Positions 10,760-22,203 of a DNA stretch of 64,000 nucleotides are shown piece after piece. The position numbers and the translations under genes were made by a program. The notes below the pieces were generated by a model. It was not told where the DNA came from and ran no database searches. It worked only from the letters and a program-made list of their open reading frames with translations. How positions within the stretch are numbered: the first letter of the stretch is position 1; each line of letters begins with the position of its first letter. This DNA is from Portulaca oleracea. Lineage: Eukaryota > Streptophyta > Magnoliopsida > Caryophyllales > Portulacaceae. The stretch spans positions 23,479,594 to 23,543,593 of the forward strand of contig CM055881.1 of assembly GCA_029582165.1 (NCBI GenBank), read 5' to 3'.

Positions 10760-12877
10760 CCCCCCTCCATTACACTCATTTCATCAACAATGATCCTCTA
10801 CCACCCTTACTCTACAAAATTTCCATCAATCAATATCATTACTCTATCCAAAATTATCATCAACTACCATCACTCATACCAAAACTCTCATAAAAATCAC
10901 CACTCTTACATTGTCCTACTACCATCCTCACACTTGTTATTCCAAAACCTCCAAGTCAAGGCAAAGTCAAGGAAATTCGACCGCTGCATTCGTGCTTCCA
11001 AAATCAAAAGAGGTTCGCTTTCATTATCATTATTTAATCATGTAATTTGTACATTAATTTCTTTATTTGTGCATATTTTGTAAACAAAAACCTCTTTTTA
11101 TATTGCATGATGAGAATATAATTCCGCGAAATTAGTTAAACTTCTCCCCGCTTTCTTTCATTTCAATGTCGATTCTAGTAAAGCCTGTTTTCTAACATGC
11201 GAATTCGAGAGTTCTTATAATTCTCGAATTCGTAACCTTAACCCCAAATCTAGAAATCGGGTTCGCAGACCGGAGTATTTCTTTTATTATTTTTACGGTT
11301 TGTCGATTTCCTTAAATCGGCTGGCGACTTTTTACCATTTTACAAACTCCTTTAATTATTCTAAATATACGAATTTGCATTGAAATAATTAAAAATGATT
11401 TAATACCACTTTTTTTTTTTTACTAGTCTAAGGCCACCCGAGAGAAAATAGGCCAGAAAATAAAACCCTCGCGGGTTTTATTAATTTTCACCCCTTTTTC
11501 TCTAGGCCGAGGACACACAAGGCCCAGTCCATGGCATCGCAAAACCCATGCGGGTTTTAGAGTCCCATGGAAGCCCTTTTGCTTCCTTTTGGGCTGAGAT
11601 ATGGTAATGGGCCGGTGTTGAATTATTAATAAAGTATTTTGGTGCAATTTGGGGTATTTTAATAATATAAAAGGATTTGTAAATAAATAAAGTTTCATCA
11701 CCCTGAAAATGAATTTCATAAAATAAAAATATCTTTATTTAAGGATTAAGCAACCTTAGTCGGCTCCCGATCACTTAGGTAGCGCATCCGAAAACCAACA
11801 CCCCTAAACGGGGGCGGATTTTTCCGGATCCTACAATAGTATAAAAGCACCATTATCGTTGTTCTTCACAGGGAGCAGGGGGCCTTGGTTCTCTAATGTT
11901 TTCGATAAAAGCTTAGCTCAAACCACACAAGCAAGAAGGGAAGGTTTAGATTAAAGCTAAGGAAACGAACACAAACAACTATGTTTGGTCTTAAACAGGA
12001 TAAGGGAAACGGGCTTGAGGGATCACAAACCACCAAGCGAGTTCCCAATCTCGGGATCGCGGCAACTAGCGAGGAAAGTCTGACTAGCTAAGTGATTTAT
12101 TGCTTGAAATAATTAAATCCACTTAGATTCTCTCTTTGAAGAGTAATCCAATTCACTTGCCAAATCGCCACCACTGAACCTTGGTAGTTAACCGAGAAAT
12201 TAATCCTAGTTATTCTCTTTCTACTTCCATGGGAATGAGATTAACCAACTCAATCCTCACTGCCAATTATGCATTTATGTGTATAATGGATTGGTAAGCT
12301 TCTGGAAACCAATCCACCACTCACAAAAGGAAGATGAGGATGAGAATAAAGCTTTGCCTACTATTCTCCCCACTAATCACCTTAATCCTCTAATTGGTAT
12401 CTCATTAAGGTTTTAATCACCCCTAATCCAAAGGGATTTAGCCTACTATCATTCTAAGGTTACTAATAACACACAAATTCCCAACCTTAAACATAATACT
12501 AGCAAGAGAAAGATGATTCAAAGCTAATCACAATAATCAACACTTACTTTATATACTAAACATGTAATTAGAAAGTAAGTAAACAATAAATAAGAGAGAG
12601 AGAGATAAGAGTATTACCAAAAGTAGATGAAAATAAGGTTGAGCAAATGAAGAATAATTCAAAATATTTCCCCCGAACTTCAATAGAAAGGATGACTTGT
12701 ATTAAAAGGCATATAGAGTACTTGAGAGAGAATTAAACCCTAGAATCTAGTACAAGAGTGATGTAATAAAGTTGAGAGAGCGCATAGAATGTTGTGCTAA
12801 GATAATCTCTAACTAGGTCTAACTATGTCTAACTCACCTTAATTAAATGAAATCACTAAGACAATCTTGGGCACGAC

Positions 12878-13257
12878 TTTCTAGCAGTTTGGTCGAGGGC
12901 GCGACACCTTCAGTCACAGCAATGCTAAAGGTCATGGTCGCGACTGATTTAGGTAAATTTAACCCCCACGGCTGTGACTCGGGCGCTCCTGGGCGTGACG
13001 CTTGAAGATTCAAGTGTCACGAGCATGACTACACTGTTGCCCTAGTGATGTTGCGCACAACCAAGATTTCTCTCCTCAAGTGTTATGGGCACGAAATTGG
13101 TTGTCATGGTCGTGACTCTACTGTTGTTGGAAATCCATGCTTGAGGATCATGCTCGTAACTCGTCACTCACAAGCGTGACCTCTGTCAGCTCCCTTGGCC
13201 TTGATTGTGGTGGGGGAGTCGCGGTCGTAACTTGCAGTGTCACACTCGTGACTCCTC
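12878..13257. repeat. Cluster 1 of decayed GTCGCGGGCGCGAC dyads
   Basis: About a dozen degenerate copies lie at 20-50 bp spacing, for example GTCGAGGGCGCGAC, GTCATGGTCGCGAC, GTCACGAGCATGAC and GTCATGGTCGTGAC. Many differ from the dyad by CG to TG or CA changes, as expected from deamination of methylated cytosines. Confidence 0.6.
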
Positions 13258-14033
13258 TGATCTCTTCAAAATAAACTCTTCCTTGGCCTCAGGGTTGGTT
13301 TCTACCTCCGTCTTCTCACTCGGGGAGCCTCGGTTTCCTCCCGGGTCTTGATCCTTGCTCGGTGTTCGACCATTAATCATCGAAACTCGGCTCTCTTCAT
13401 TGTGTTTTTGATAGTTGTGGTCACAAGCTTCTTTTCATTGTCAGAACCTAAAATAAACAAAAACTAACATAAGAAAAGTAGTTTATTGTGGGAACAATCA
13501 AGAATATTAAGCGAATAAGGCAATATTTAGGCTCAAAAACTAAGCAAGAAAAGACATCTTACTCACTGTCGCAGGAATCGCGAATGCATTTAGCGTATGC
13601 ATCAAGCCCTTTAAACCCCCCGGTAGCCCAGGTGAACGAGTGGGTCTCGTGAGGGTTTGTAGCGACTATCCCACAAAAACCCAAGAAAAAGAAGGAGAAA
13701 CAAGGTGAAAATCAAAGAAAACTTTTTACAAAGATGGGAAAGAAAACTTGTGTAAACAACTTTGCATCCTAATATTCAAGAAACGTTGCTAGCAAGCCAA
13801 AAGCGATTGGTATGTACACGCTAAAGGTCCTAATGCAAAGGTAAAACCAATCCTTTAGGTGTTTCACTTTAAACACTTCATGATCAAAAAACAACCTTGT
13901 GCACTAGTGATTTGTGTACCTAGCCATTCACGATCAAAACTGAACCAAGGTTGGTCAATCTAGCTATCTACATACCCAAGCTCGTTTTTATTTCAACCTA
14001 AGATAAACTTCACCTTTTATTGAATACTTCCAT

Positions 14034-14110
14034 TTTTTTATATTGCACATTGTCCATTTTTTTTCTTTTCTTTCTTTTTCTTTTGTTTCTTTTTTTTCTC
14101 TTTTTTCTTG
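14034..14110 (+). repeat. T/C-rich low-complexity tract
   Basis: TTTTTTCTTTTCTTTC-like sequence without other signal. The opposing ORFs over it are low-complexity artefacts. Confidence 0.6.
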
Positions 14111-15153
14111 CGATGGTTTTTGTCGAGATCATTGCATGGCCCAAAACGGGGTCTACTCTCCCAATCATGATCCTCTTCGTACATAAAAAGTACTTAAGAG
14201 ACGAGAGCGTCGCACCGCTCACGTTGACCATGCTGGTGATTCCAACGATTTTCAATTTTCTTTTTACCGATTTTTCAAGAATTTTTTTACGGCCCAAAAA
14301 GGGGTTACCCTCCAACAAGAATTTCTCCAAACGCTCAAAGGCTTAAGGGGTGAGAGTATCGCGCCACTCACACCAACTCTGTTGGTATTTCCTAATTTTC
14401 GATTATGAAAGCAATGAGCAAGAACATGCAAACCACTAAACCATCACTTCCTAAGTCAAGTCTATCATGATCCTAACTAGCAGAGAAAAATAAAGATTTA
14501 GGAGGTTTGTTTCACAATCAGAGAAGAAGCTAGTTAAAGATTCTTCAAGGTAATACCTAAGCAAAATGTTTTAGCGCACATATAACAAACGTTTTCAATT
14601 CACTATTTATGCTTCCTGAACATCGGATTATAGAGTTAAAAACACAAGCTACCCCTAAGTAAAAGCGAACTCTTATTGGGAATTTCACTAACTTTTCTCT
14701 TTTTTTTTTCTTTCTCTTTTTTCACAAAAATTCAAAAGAACGAACTAACATCTTTTTGGATTTTCGAAAATTTACCACCAAAAACAAAAGTAATAACTAG
14801 CGAACTAGAAATTACTGAGATCAACCTAATAGAGGACTAAACTACCCAAAACAAGCATAAGCTCCCCCCCCCCCACCACCACCACGATACACACACACAC
14901 ACACACACTTAAAACTTTACAATGTCCCCATTGTAAGGGTAGGACTCTCAAAAGTAAAGGGAGAAGACAAGCAAACACCTATATACAACCACGAAAAAAC
15001 ACATAAAAATGGTGATGCCATGAGCCCACACGACTCCAACAGTTAAAAATTTCCAAAATAGACAAACATAGGGGTGCACCGCGAAAAAAAGAAAAACAAG
15101 CACACAACAAGATATATACAATCACATCAAAAAAATACAAGAGAGGGGTTGGA

Positions 15154-15310
15154 ATGAGCTTAAGTCACGGCCGCGACTCATCTGGAGGGAGGGAAAGATC
15201 CCAAGTCAGGAGTCACGGTCGCGATTTGAACTTCGCGAGTGTGACCTCGTTCGGGCAAAAACATGGGAACTTTACTGAAGGGATGTCGCGACCGCGAAGG
15301 CTATCTCGTG
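15154..15310. repeat. Cluster 2 of GTCRCGGGCGYGAC dyads
   Basis: Four copies: GTCACGGCCGCGAC (15165), GTCACGGTCGCGAT, TCGCGAGTGTGACC and GTCGCGACCGCGAA. They abut a gag-like fragment, which suggests a deletion that joined LTR and gag sequence. Confidence 0.55.
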
Positions 15311-15966
15311 GGGGTCTTTCACCTGTCTCCCATCGACGATATGGCAGAGGGGAGCCTCTATCATCGTTACTCGACTCAAAAGTGGGAGGATCACGAATAA
15401 GGCTTCAGGTTGGTCTCCTACTCCCCTAACGAGGTTGGGTCTGGACGTGTGCGGCGATGCTGTTCATTTGAGTCATCAGGGTCTCAAGATTTCATTCGAC
15501 AGATGAGACGTGGTTTTCCATGACCGGGTCTTGAGACCTTTGGTGGCGGCTCGAATCCTCTGGATTTGGATGAGTTTCATCCATCTCAAAGGAGAGGGGA
15601 ATGGGACGGTATGTGTTTAGGAAATTTTGTGGAGCTTGGGGTTTTCTTGTAGCTAGTTTGTGTTTGGGCTCGGGTTTTTTGTGTTTTCAATACTCATTCG
15701 TTTCAACAACAACAACACCATAATATTAACAAACACAACACAAACAACAATCCCAACAAGAATTATAACAATAGCAACAACTCCAACAACAACAAACACA
15801 ACACCACAACAACAAAAATCATAACTCCAACACACTTGGAGATCCCAGGGGATGGGGGTTCCTAATTTCTATCTACATCAATAACAAAAAGAAGAAATTG
15901 AAACCTTAATTTATGAAATTTGAAAGTTTTCAACTCAAGCAACCGTAAGCTAGAGCTTTGATACCA
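15311..15966 (-). pseudogene. Gag N-terminal fragment and primer-binding site of a relative of the CRM-like element
   Basis: The segment GGGGAGCCTCTATCATCG...CTCGACTCAAA matches 26350-26380 of the intact-order element. The stretch around GGGACGGTATGTGTTTAGG...GGGTTTTCTTGTAG (15600-15660) matches 26640-26700, just upstream of the gag start. Between them, the relative's gag is divergent and shortened. A minus-strand primer-binding site TGGTATCAAAGC (15955-15966 on the plus strand as GCTTTGATACCA) follows, complementary to the 3' end of initiator tRNA-Met. A CAA/CAC-rich tract lies at 15700-15820. Confidence 0.65.
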
Positions 15967-17170
15967 GATAAAGGATACCATGGTAGGATTTAGTGTTACT
16001 TGAGTTGGAGAAGATGGTATGGCAAATTCGAACCCAAAAAACAACCTTGAACCCGATACGAACTTTGGATAAAGGAAATTCACCACCCAAAAACTGCAAC
16101 CCACCAAGAATTTGCTAAAGGCTAGGCCACCACAAACTCCATAAAGGGAAGACTCACAACACTATCATTGATGAAATGGATAAAGTAAACTAGATTTTGA
16201 GAGAGGAGGAGAAAGCCAAGAGCTTCTTCATTCATTCATAAACAACCAATGTATTCTTCCTTCTAAATGTTATGTATTTATGTTGGCATTGAAGTGGAAG
16301 GAAACTTGGGTATGCAATTACAAAAGAACCCCTTAAATGAGAGGCTTTACACAATATAAGGGGAGGAGCAAAAAGGGAATTACACAAAAGGGGAGAATCG
16401 GGCTTGAATCCCGATTTTCCCAGATACATCGCGGGCGTGACCTCTGAAGTAGCCTAGATAATCTCGAGTACGACGTTTAAGTCACAAGTGTGACCTCGTT
16501 CGGGAACCTGGGCTGAAGAATGTCATCAAGAGTGTTGCAGGCGCGACCATGTGTTCATCGCAGGCGTAACCCACGAAGATTCTTAAGCAAAAACTTCTCC
16601 TTGTCGCAGGGTCGCTGCCGCGACCTAGTGCGTCACGGGTGTGACTCAATATGTCACGGGTGTGACCCAGTCCTCCAGCTTCATGGAATCAGGGGGAAAT
16701 GTCACGGGCACGACCATGCTAGTCGTGGTTGTGGCACTCTTGTCAGGGCCATGATTAGGGTTATCACGGGCGAGACTTCTCGCTGGGTAGTTTTTCTGTT
16801 GAACATAAAAAGCGCATCACTTCTTCATCTAAACTCTGATATGGGAAGCTCTCAATGCGAACATTAAGCTCCCCAAAATCTCAAGTCCAACGGAGCTACA
16901 TTGAAGGAGTTATAGTGTAAAGAGTGATGACGTGTCTTTTCTTTGCCAAATTTCATCCAGCTTTCTTCTTTTCCCTTGGGGGACCTTCTAACCCAACCTA
17001 TGGTTGACATGGATAATCATCATAATCCTAGTTAGCCAAAATCACCCAAAATATACTAGGTCGTCCCTCCATAAATACCCAAAATATCCTTGTGATTGTA
17101 TGACCGTTTGGAGCTCAAAGAGAAGTCAAACTTGACTTCGTTGCCTTATTTGTGCCGACGGAATCCCGGG
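15967..17170 (-). mobile_element. Probable 5' LTR remnant of the CRM-like relative
   Basis: The position immediately beyond the primer-binding site, on the side where the 5' LTR of a minus-strand element belongs, supports this call. It also contains the richest cluster of GTCRCGGGCGYGAC dyads (16430-16790), as do the LTRs of the element at 21345-27814. Its outer border is not clear. Confidence 0.45.
16430..16790. repeat. Cluster 3 of GTCRCGGGCGYGAC dyads
   Basis: About ten copies include ATCGCGGGCGTGACC, TTGCAGGCGCGACC, GTCACGGGTGTGAC (twice), GTCACGGGCACGACC and ATCACGGGCGAGAC. Spacing is 20 to 60 bp. Confidence 0.65.
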
Positions 17171-17560
17171 AGCCTTATGAGGCTCGGGAATGGCCCCGTT
17201 GAGGTCCATAAGAAATATCCCTTGGTCCAGGATCCTTTTTGAAATGTCTCTCGCATCCCATCTCGAATGGAGAAGACCCGTCCACATCTTCGGGGTCTTG
17301 GGAGGGCGAGTCACTCATGGTTTGGATTTGGCAAGTCCCATCACGAGATACTTCACAAGGGAACACTCAAGGGATGGCGCATAGGAAAAACACTTTTTTA
17401 TCCCTTCTCGGACACAAGACACTCATTCCTTTGGTGGTGCACTCCACAACCGAAGCCAATGGTGACCCCCTCTCTTTCATGCAACACTACTAGGTTTCCA
17501 CAGGAAATTAAAGATCAACATTTGAAACACCTTTCCCAATGAATTCAACATAGCAAAGGT
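17171..17560. other. Unassigned repeat-like stretch
   Basis: Several short overlapping frames exist on both strands but none resembles a known protein. I see no structured feature. Confidence 0.4.
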
Positions 17561-17599
17561 GCACCGGGCGATGAACATGGCGTTAGTTAACCCCCTTAG

Positions 17600-18609
17600 G
17601 CATCCAACTGATTAACTCTTTTTGAATCTAGAACCATGGTCTTGTTGCATTAGGTAGTCTAGTCCTAACTAGGCCACAAGAAGAGTTGGGCCCGATCTAA
17701 TCAAAACCACCCTATCAGGGGCGGAAAAGGAATCCTAACTATCAGGATTCCTACCTAATCTAAAGTAAGCTAACCCAAAAATAACAAAAGAAAAGATAGT
17801 TGGGGTTTAGTATTACCTCGTGTCTCTAAAGACGATTGCCTCGGCCGACCTAGTACTCTTGAACGCTCTAGACTCCAAAGGGACTCCGAGTACAAGATTC
17901 CAAATAGGAATCCTCCACAAAAGGTACACGCAGCACCTTTCGGCACGGCTGCTAGACCGTTTCAACCCCGATCAATTCGAGGTTAAAAGAGTATGTTGAC
18001 CGTATCTTATACAGCTCGTCCTTCCTTCCTAAGGGAGGTTTCCCGGTCATCACCTCGAGACTCCTAAAACCGACAACTTTCAAAGGAAAGGTTTCCCCGG
18101 TATCCCTTAAATCTCAAATAAGAGACTAGGCTTTACAATGGCCACTTGGGATGGAAAGACAACGTTTTCCATCTCAATGGATCCCTTTAAATAGGGGAGA
18201 GAGAAGGAGGAGAAAGGCACAAGTCCAGATGTGGGATGCGCCTCCTAGGCTTTACCACAAACTGTGGTGAGGAACAGATTCAAAATATGCTTCCAGGAGG
18301 CCACCATGGATCGTGGCAGGGGCACCACGGACTGTGGTGGCCCCTGCAGCCATCCTCCGTGGTGCTCCCTTTTCACCCTCTAGGGGTTTTCTGGCCTCCT
18401 CAGTTCAATAATTTATTGATGCGACCCTATTTACAACATTCTCTTGCCTTAGGGTCCTGGCTTGTGTGACCCTATAGGACCAACTTGCATGGCTGTGATT
18501 GAACTGTTCAATCACTGATTAAGAGATCTTCTAGCAAAGACATTAATCACCGTGTCACGATAGCTTGAGCACTCGGTTGTACTTGAACATTGTCGGGGTA
18601 CTCCCAACA
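17600..18609 (-). mobile_element. Copia-type 3' LTR, minus orientation
   Basis: On the minus strand the LTR begins TGTTGGGAGTACCCC at 18609. It is immediately preceded by a polypurine-like CAAGTGGAAGATTG stretch, the classic Copia arrangement. The region near 17805-17830 reads on the minus strand as ...ACACGAG|GTAATAC, resembling a leader with a splice donor. The far end is not resolved: a TG-complement border could lie anywhere from about 17560 to 17820. Confidence 0.5.
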
Positions 18610-20560
18610 ATCTTCCACTTGTCCCACAAGTATTCAAAATACAAAATTCCCTTGTCTCTTGATGTCTCCAATTCGGATAAGGTAAATGCAAGTCATCTCC
18701 TTATTTAGCCCGAATGTTTCTCAATCTCAAAGTTAAACTTGAAAAACAGATGATCAATTGTTGATCCATCCAGGTAAGGGTGTTCACGAATCGGGTACCC
18801 GAATCGATTGGATAATTTTTTTCGGGTAACTGAAAATTCGGGGCAGCCAAACCTTCGAATCGTAACCATAACCGAAAGTTTCGGGGCGGGTACCGGGTAA
18901 CCAAAAGACCCGATTAATTATAATTTTATGAGTTTCCGATTTTATTTTTAATTTGTAACCACAGGTACTAATATTGAAAAATTAGTAGCTACAACAAATG
19001 AGCCCCTCTACCACCATGTCCGGTAGGCAGTAGCCAACAAATGACAATAAATTCACAAGCTAAAATTGTGAAAGTATGAAACAAATCAATGAGGAGCATT
19101 GGAGCAAGTAACATGCAAAGTTAGGGTTTTTCTTCCAAAATTAAATGGACTAGTTGAGTATTAATGGGCCTGGAGATAGTAGTATGTGGTCTGGCTCCGA
19201 AAATTAAATTTGCACCCCAATTTAAAATTTAATTTTGGTAACTTAGGCAACCGAAAATGTCTAGGGATTGATCCGTAATCGAATTGATTATCTGAAAAAT
19301 TTTCCAGTTCGGGTACCTAACCCGATTAAAATTAATTTTTTTCTGTCTGAGTACCCTAAATTTTTAACCGGGTAGCAGGTTTTCGGATCGGGTTTTTCGG
19401 GGATGTTATTTATGAATAGCCCTGTATCCAGGCTTGGCCAAACACTTTCCAGTCTAAGCTCATTGAGTGGCTTATGAGACATGAAACCCTTAGAGAGGGC
19501 GGACAATGTCATCTTGTTCAACTACAAGTCATTACACGATCGAAAATAACCCGGACACCGGCCACTTCACCTCCTTTTACAAAAGAATTCGGATGCGCGA
19601 CATAACGAATCATCTATGAAAAGTGTAAAGAACTCAGGATTTAGGAATTTCTTTGAGTTAGTGAAAACTTTTATGACAACTATAATAACTTAAAAGAATT
19701 TCTCACTGTGGGTCAATTCAATAAATATTTTCTAACATTTTACACATGTGATTGACTTTTGAGATCCAATGTCCTTATGATCATGAAACTCGATCATCAC
19801 ATCAATCCCACATGCTAATTGCTTGCAATCATCATTGTCCCAACATGATGATCCAATTAGGAACTTGATCGACATTCAACCAAGTCTAACTTTTCCAATT
19901 TCACCAAACGGGGCTTCATAAGACCAAACATCATCTATTCTTCCCATTTTGGAAAAAGCTAACCTTTTGGATGTTCGTTCAATTCTAAACCTTAATTAAA
20001 TTGAACCATTAGAGATTTATTGATGAATGTCTTTACAACTTGTGAACCAGTGAAAACATGAGAAGTAAGTTAGTCGCATTCTCTAATGCGATTACAACTC
20101 ATGGATTGTTCATACAAGAGTGTAAAATCATGCGCATTCTCTAACTCATCTTATAACCTATTGCCTTAACATAACCATTATGTCAAGTTAAGCATAACCA
20201 TTGTGCCTATCAAGCAATAAGGGTTTAGAATGTGACATTCACGTTATCATGAACCTTGCACATCTATTAGTCACTTTTCTCGAACAAGATTCGAGTGATA
20301 TGATTTTCAAGGGACACTCATGTACAAACCTATCCTGCGCCCTAGGCTTCTTAGCTCGAACAATGGCCCTAAAAAGAAAACCAAGCTTCAGCTGCGCAAC
20401 ACTAGGCGCCAGGTCCTGTGATGAACTCCTTCATCCACACAATAACCAAGGCGGCTTTCCGAACAAGTTGAGATGTACTCAGACTTAAAATAGATTCCTC
20501 AAGAGAAGTCCTACTTGAAACGTTTCCAAGTTACAGCCACAACTAAAAATATATATATTA
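18610..20560 (-). mobile_element. Degraded Copia-like internal region, non-coding
   Basis: This AT-rich sequence lies upstream (minus strand) of the Copia-type LTR, without any polymerase motif. It is interrupted by a hAT-type MITE at 18775-19424. Only position supports the assignment. Confidence 0.35.
18775..19424. mobile_element. hAT-type MITE, second family (650 bp)
   Basis: The left end TAAGGGTGTTCA and right end TGAATAGCCCTG are imperfect inverted repeats of the CAGGGCTATTCA type seen in plant hAT elements. Flanks are CATCCAGG (18767-18774) and TATCCAGG (19425-19432), an 8-bp duplication with one mismatch. Subterminal CGGGTACCCG and TTTTCGGGT words occur in both orientations at the two ends. 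No ORF of note is present. Confidence 0.78.
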
Positions 20561-20613
20561 TCAACCACTTTTGTCCAACCAATTTAAAATTTATGTGGGA
20601 AAAACCAACTATT

Positions 20614-21344
20614 CACTACAACAAAAAAGCCTAATAGCTACGTTTGACATGGTAGTTTTAATGCATTTACACGCGTCACAAGAAAACCCCAGTGACGCCT
20701 CCATGAAGGCACATGGTGACACAAGGAAAATCTATGACGCCTGTCACTGCCACAAGCACTTGTGACGCGCTTAGCTGCCATAATATGGTCTGACAAGCAC
20801 AAATGTCACATTCTGATTTATTATTAAAAAAATAATAATAATAATTCAGCACTAAAAAGCTGTAAGATTCCACTTCAGGTGCAGAAAAAGCATTTAGAAT
20901 GAGAGAGAGAGTGGCAAATAAAATTCTACTTGTATTATTGTTACAAAGACAATATTTATACACATTGATATACATAATTTGGAAAAAATTACAGCATCTA
21001 ATTAATCTCTACTTTATACAATCTACATTCCAAAACATAGCCAATAACAAGTCTAATTACATATCAATGGTCTTTTGAAGGCTTGGCATCTTAGAACATC
21101 ATCGGTCCTTTTCTTCCTTGTAGTCATGCTATTGAGCTGCTCAAAAGAAAAAAAAATAAAAAAAATTGTATTTTACCATGGAGAACATAAAGACATACAT
21201 ATCCAAAGTGACATTTGTTTAAGCATAATAAATTAAGAATTGGCCTAAAACTTCAAAATAAGTTCAGATCGAAAACATCCAAAACCTCATATTACATCAA
21301 CTATATTTTTCTTATACATAAAAAACATTTGAATCCAAGTTAAT
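20614..21344. other. Left arm of CACTA element
   Basis: It contains the terminal inverted repeat and GTGACG-type subterminal words (20670-20770). The remainder is AT-rich with no gene, up to the inserted gypsy LTR. Confidence 0.7.
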
Positions 21345-22203
21345 TGATTGCTTGAGTATTGAAGAAATAACAATAAGGAAGAGCTTGAACAACAATGGAG
21401 ATAATAAAAGACCTTGGCAAGGAATGTCCACTACCTTAGTCTAGCATTTCATCATGATCAAATAGGAATAATTCATCATCAACCATTAAAGGAATGACTT
21501 GAACACCACCAAACAATGCTTGATAAAATAAACAAGATTTTGGGGAAGAGGCTTGGAAAGCACTCATTCATTTCATATCATAATACCATAAGCTGTCTTG
21601 GAAAAAGTGAAAACAGGGTATTTATACTAAGCAGTAAAATTAAGCCAAAACTCGGCACAAAAACAAAACAGCTCACGCGCACAGCAGCACTGTCGCGGGC
21701 GCGAGAGCCTTCTGCCCTGAACAACCCATCGCCTACCGAAGTGTGCCGCGGGCGCGACGAGATATGTCGCGGGCGCGGCCGCCTTCTGTCCCAAAGCACT
21801 CTTGGGCTTGCTGTGGTGTGTCGCGGCCGCCACAAAATGTGTCACGGGCGCGACCCCCTAGTCAGAATGATGTCGCAGGCGCGACAGAGCTTGTCTCGGG
21901 CTTGACATGCTGATATTTGCTGGCGCTGCTTCCTCCTTGAACTTTATTGATTTCGGGGCTACACCCGTACCCCTATAACTCCTAGCTTCCAATCTCGGGA
22001 CGACCCGGTCCGGTCCCGAGGCCTCCGGGGTCGGTGCATCAAACGAGTCTTCCTAGAAGGTCCCGGGGCCCATCCATTGGATGACCGCGACTAACCTTGC
22101 AACTCCGAGAGTTATTGGGAATTGTAGCTCAAGGTTCGATGTAAACGAGGTGGCTCGCTTGGCGGAGATTACAAGCACGGAGAATGGAACCCGGACCTCT
22201 TCA
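21345..22203 (-). mobile_element. 3' LTR of CRM-like element (left copy)
   Basis: Read on the minus strand the LTR begins TGAAGAGGTCCGG and ends CAAGCAATCA. It is about 859 bp long and clearly homologous to 26979-27814, with small indels. It includes the last coding stretch of pol and cluster 4 of the GTCGCGGGCGCGAC dyads. Confidence 0.82.
21691..21905. repeat. Cluster 4 of GTCGCGGGCGCGAC dyads (least decayed)
   Basis: Seven copies in about 215 bp: GTCGCGGGCGCGAG, GCCGCGGGCGCGAC, GTCGCGGGCGCGGC, GTCGCGGCCGCCAC, GTCACGGGCGCGAC, GTCGCAGGCGCGAC and GTCTCGGGCTTGAC. The ideal form has 6-bp perfect arms (GTCGCG/CGCGAC) around GG. Confidence 0.8.

Larger units (their letters stand above)
1..11835 (+). 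mobile_element. Ty3/gypsy LTR retrotransposon, Tat lineage, 5' part outside window
   Basis: The order is RT, RNase H, a second RNase H, integrase, antisense ORFs, tandem repeats, polypurine tract and 3' LTR. The second, archaeal-type RNase H between the Ty3-type RNase H and integrase is the hallmark of the Tat lineage (established knowledge). All reading frames carry stops or frameshifts, so this copy is dead. The 5' LTR and most of gag lie left of the window. The 3' LTR has perfect TGTAG...CTACA ends. The element is further interrupted by a hAT-type insertion at 5066-6084. The bases after the LTR (ATAGT, 11836-11840) would be the target duplication, but its partner is not visible. Confidence 0.9.
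10257..11835 (+). mobile_element. 3' LTR of Tat element (1,579 bp)
   Basis: The LTR starts TGTAGACATT right after the polypurine tract and ends GGATCCTACA, giving perfect 5-bp inverted ends TGTAG/CTACA. A TATA box (TATAAATA, 10752-10759) lies in sense orientation, followed by a pyrimidine-rich leader with CATCAACAATG. Six AAAACCC-N4-GGGTTTT dyads fall inside: 10399-10418, 10479-10496, 10556-10573, 10657-10674, 11461-11480 and 11541-11558. The other LTR is outside the window, so LTR divergence cannot be judged. Confidence 0.87.
11836..15150. mobile_element. Degraded LTR-retrotransposon non-coding sequence (Athila-like in style)
   Basis: There is no usable ORF. The text resembles non-coding parts of large gypsy elements: a CACAGGGAGCAGGGGGCC-type start near 11868, a CACAAACCACCAAGCGAGTTC block near 12025, and GGCCC-AAA-GGGG blocks with TCGCACCGCTCAC near 14130-14370. 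It includes one cluster of the GTCRCGGGCGYGAC dyad (12878-13257), a T-rich run (14034-14110) and a short CA repeat (14890-14907). The family call is from memory of sequence style and is uncertain. Confidence 0.4.

Noticed and set aside
10257..11835. Promoter of a host gene at the TATA box near 10752
   Set aside because: The TATA box lies centrally in an LTR with defined ends and no downstream host ORF, so it is assigned to the retroelement.
14010..14346. Opposing ORFs of about 106 codons
   Set aside because: Both come from a T/C-rich tract (poly-Lys/Arg on one strand, poly-Phe/Leu on the other). They are low-complexity artefacts.
21516..21905. 129-codon ORF with repeated CRGRD/CHGRD peptides
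   Set aside because: The peptide repeat comes from the GTCGCGGGCGCGAC dyads in the LTR. The same dyads are read in other frames elsewhere, so selection on protein is unlikely.
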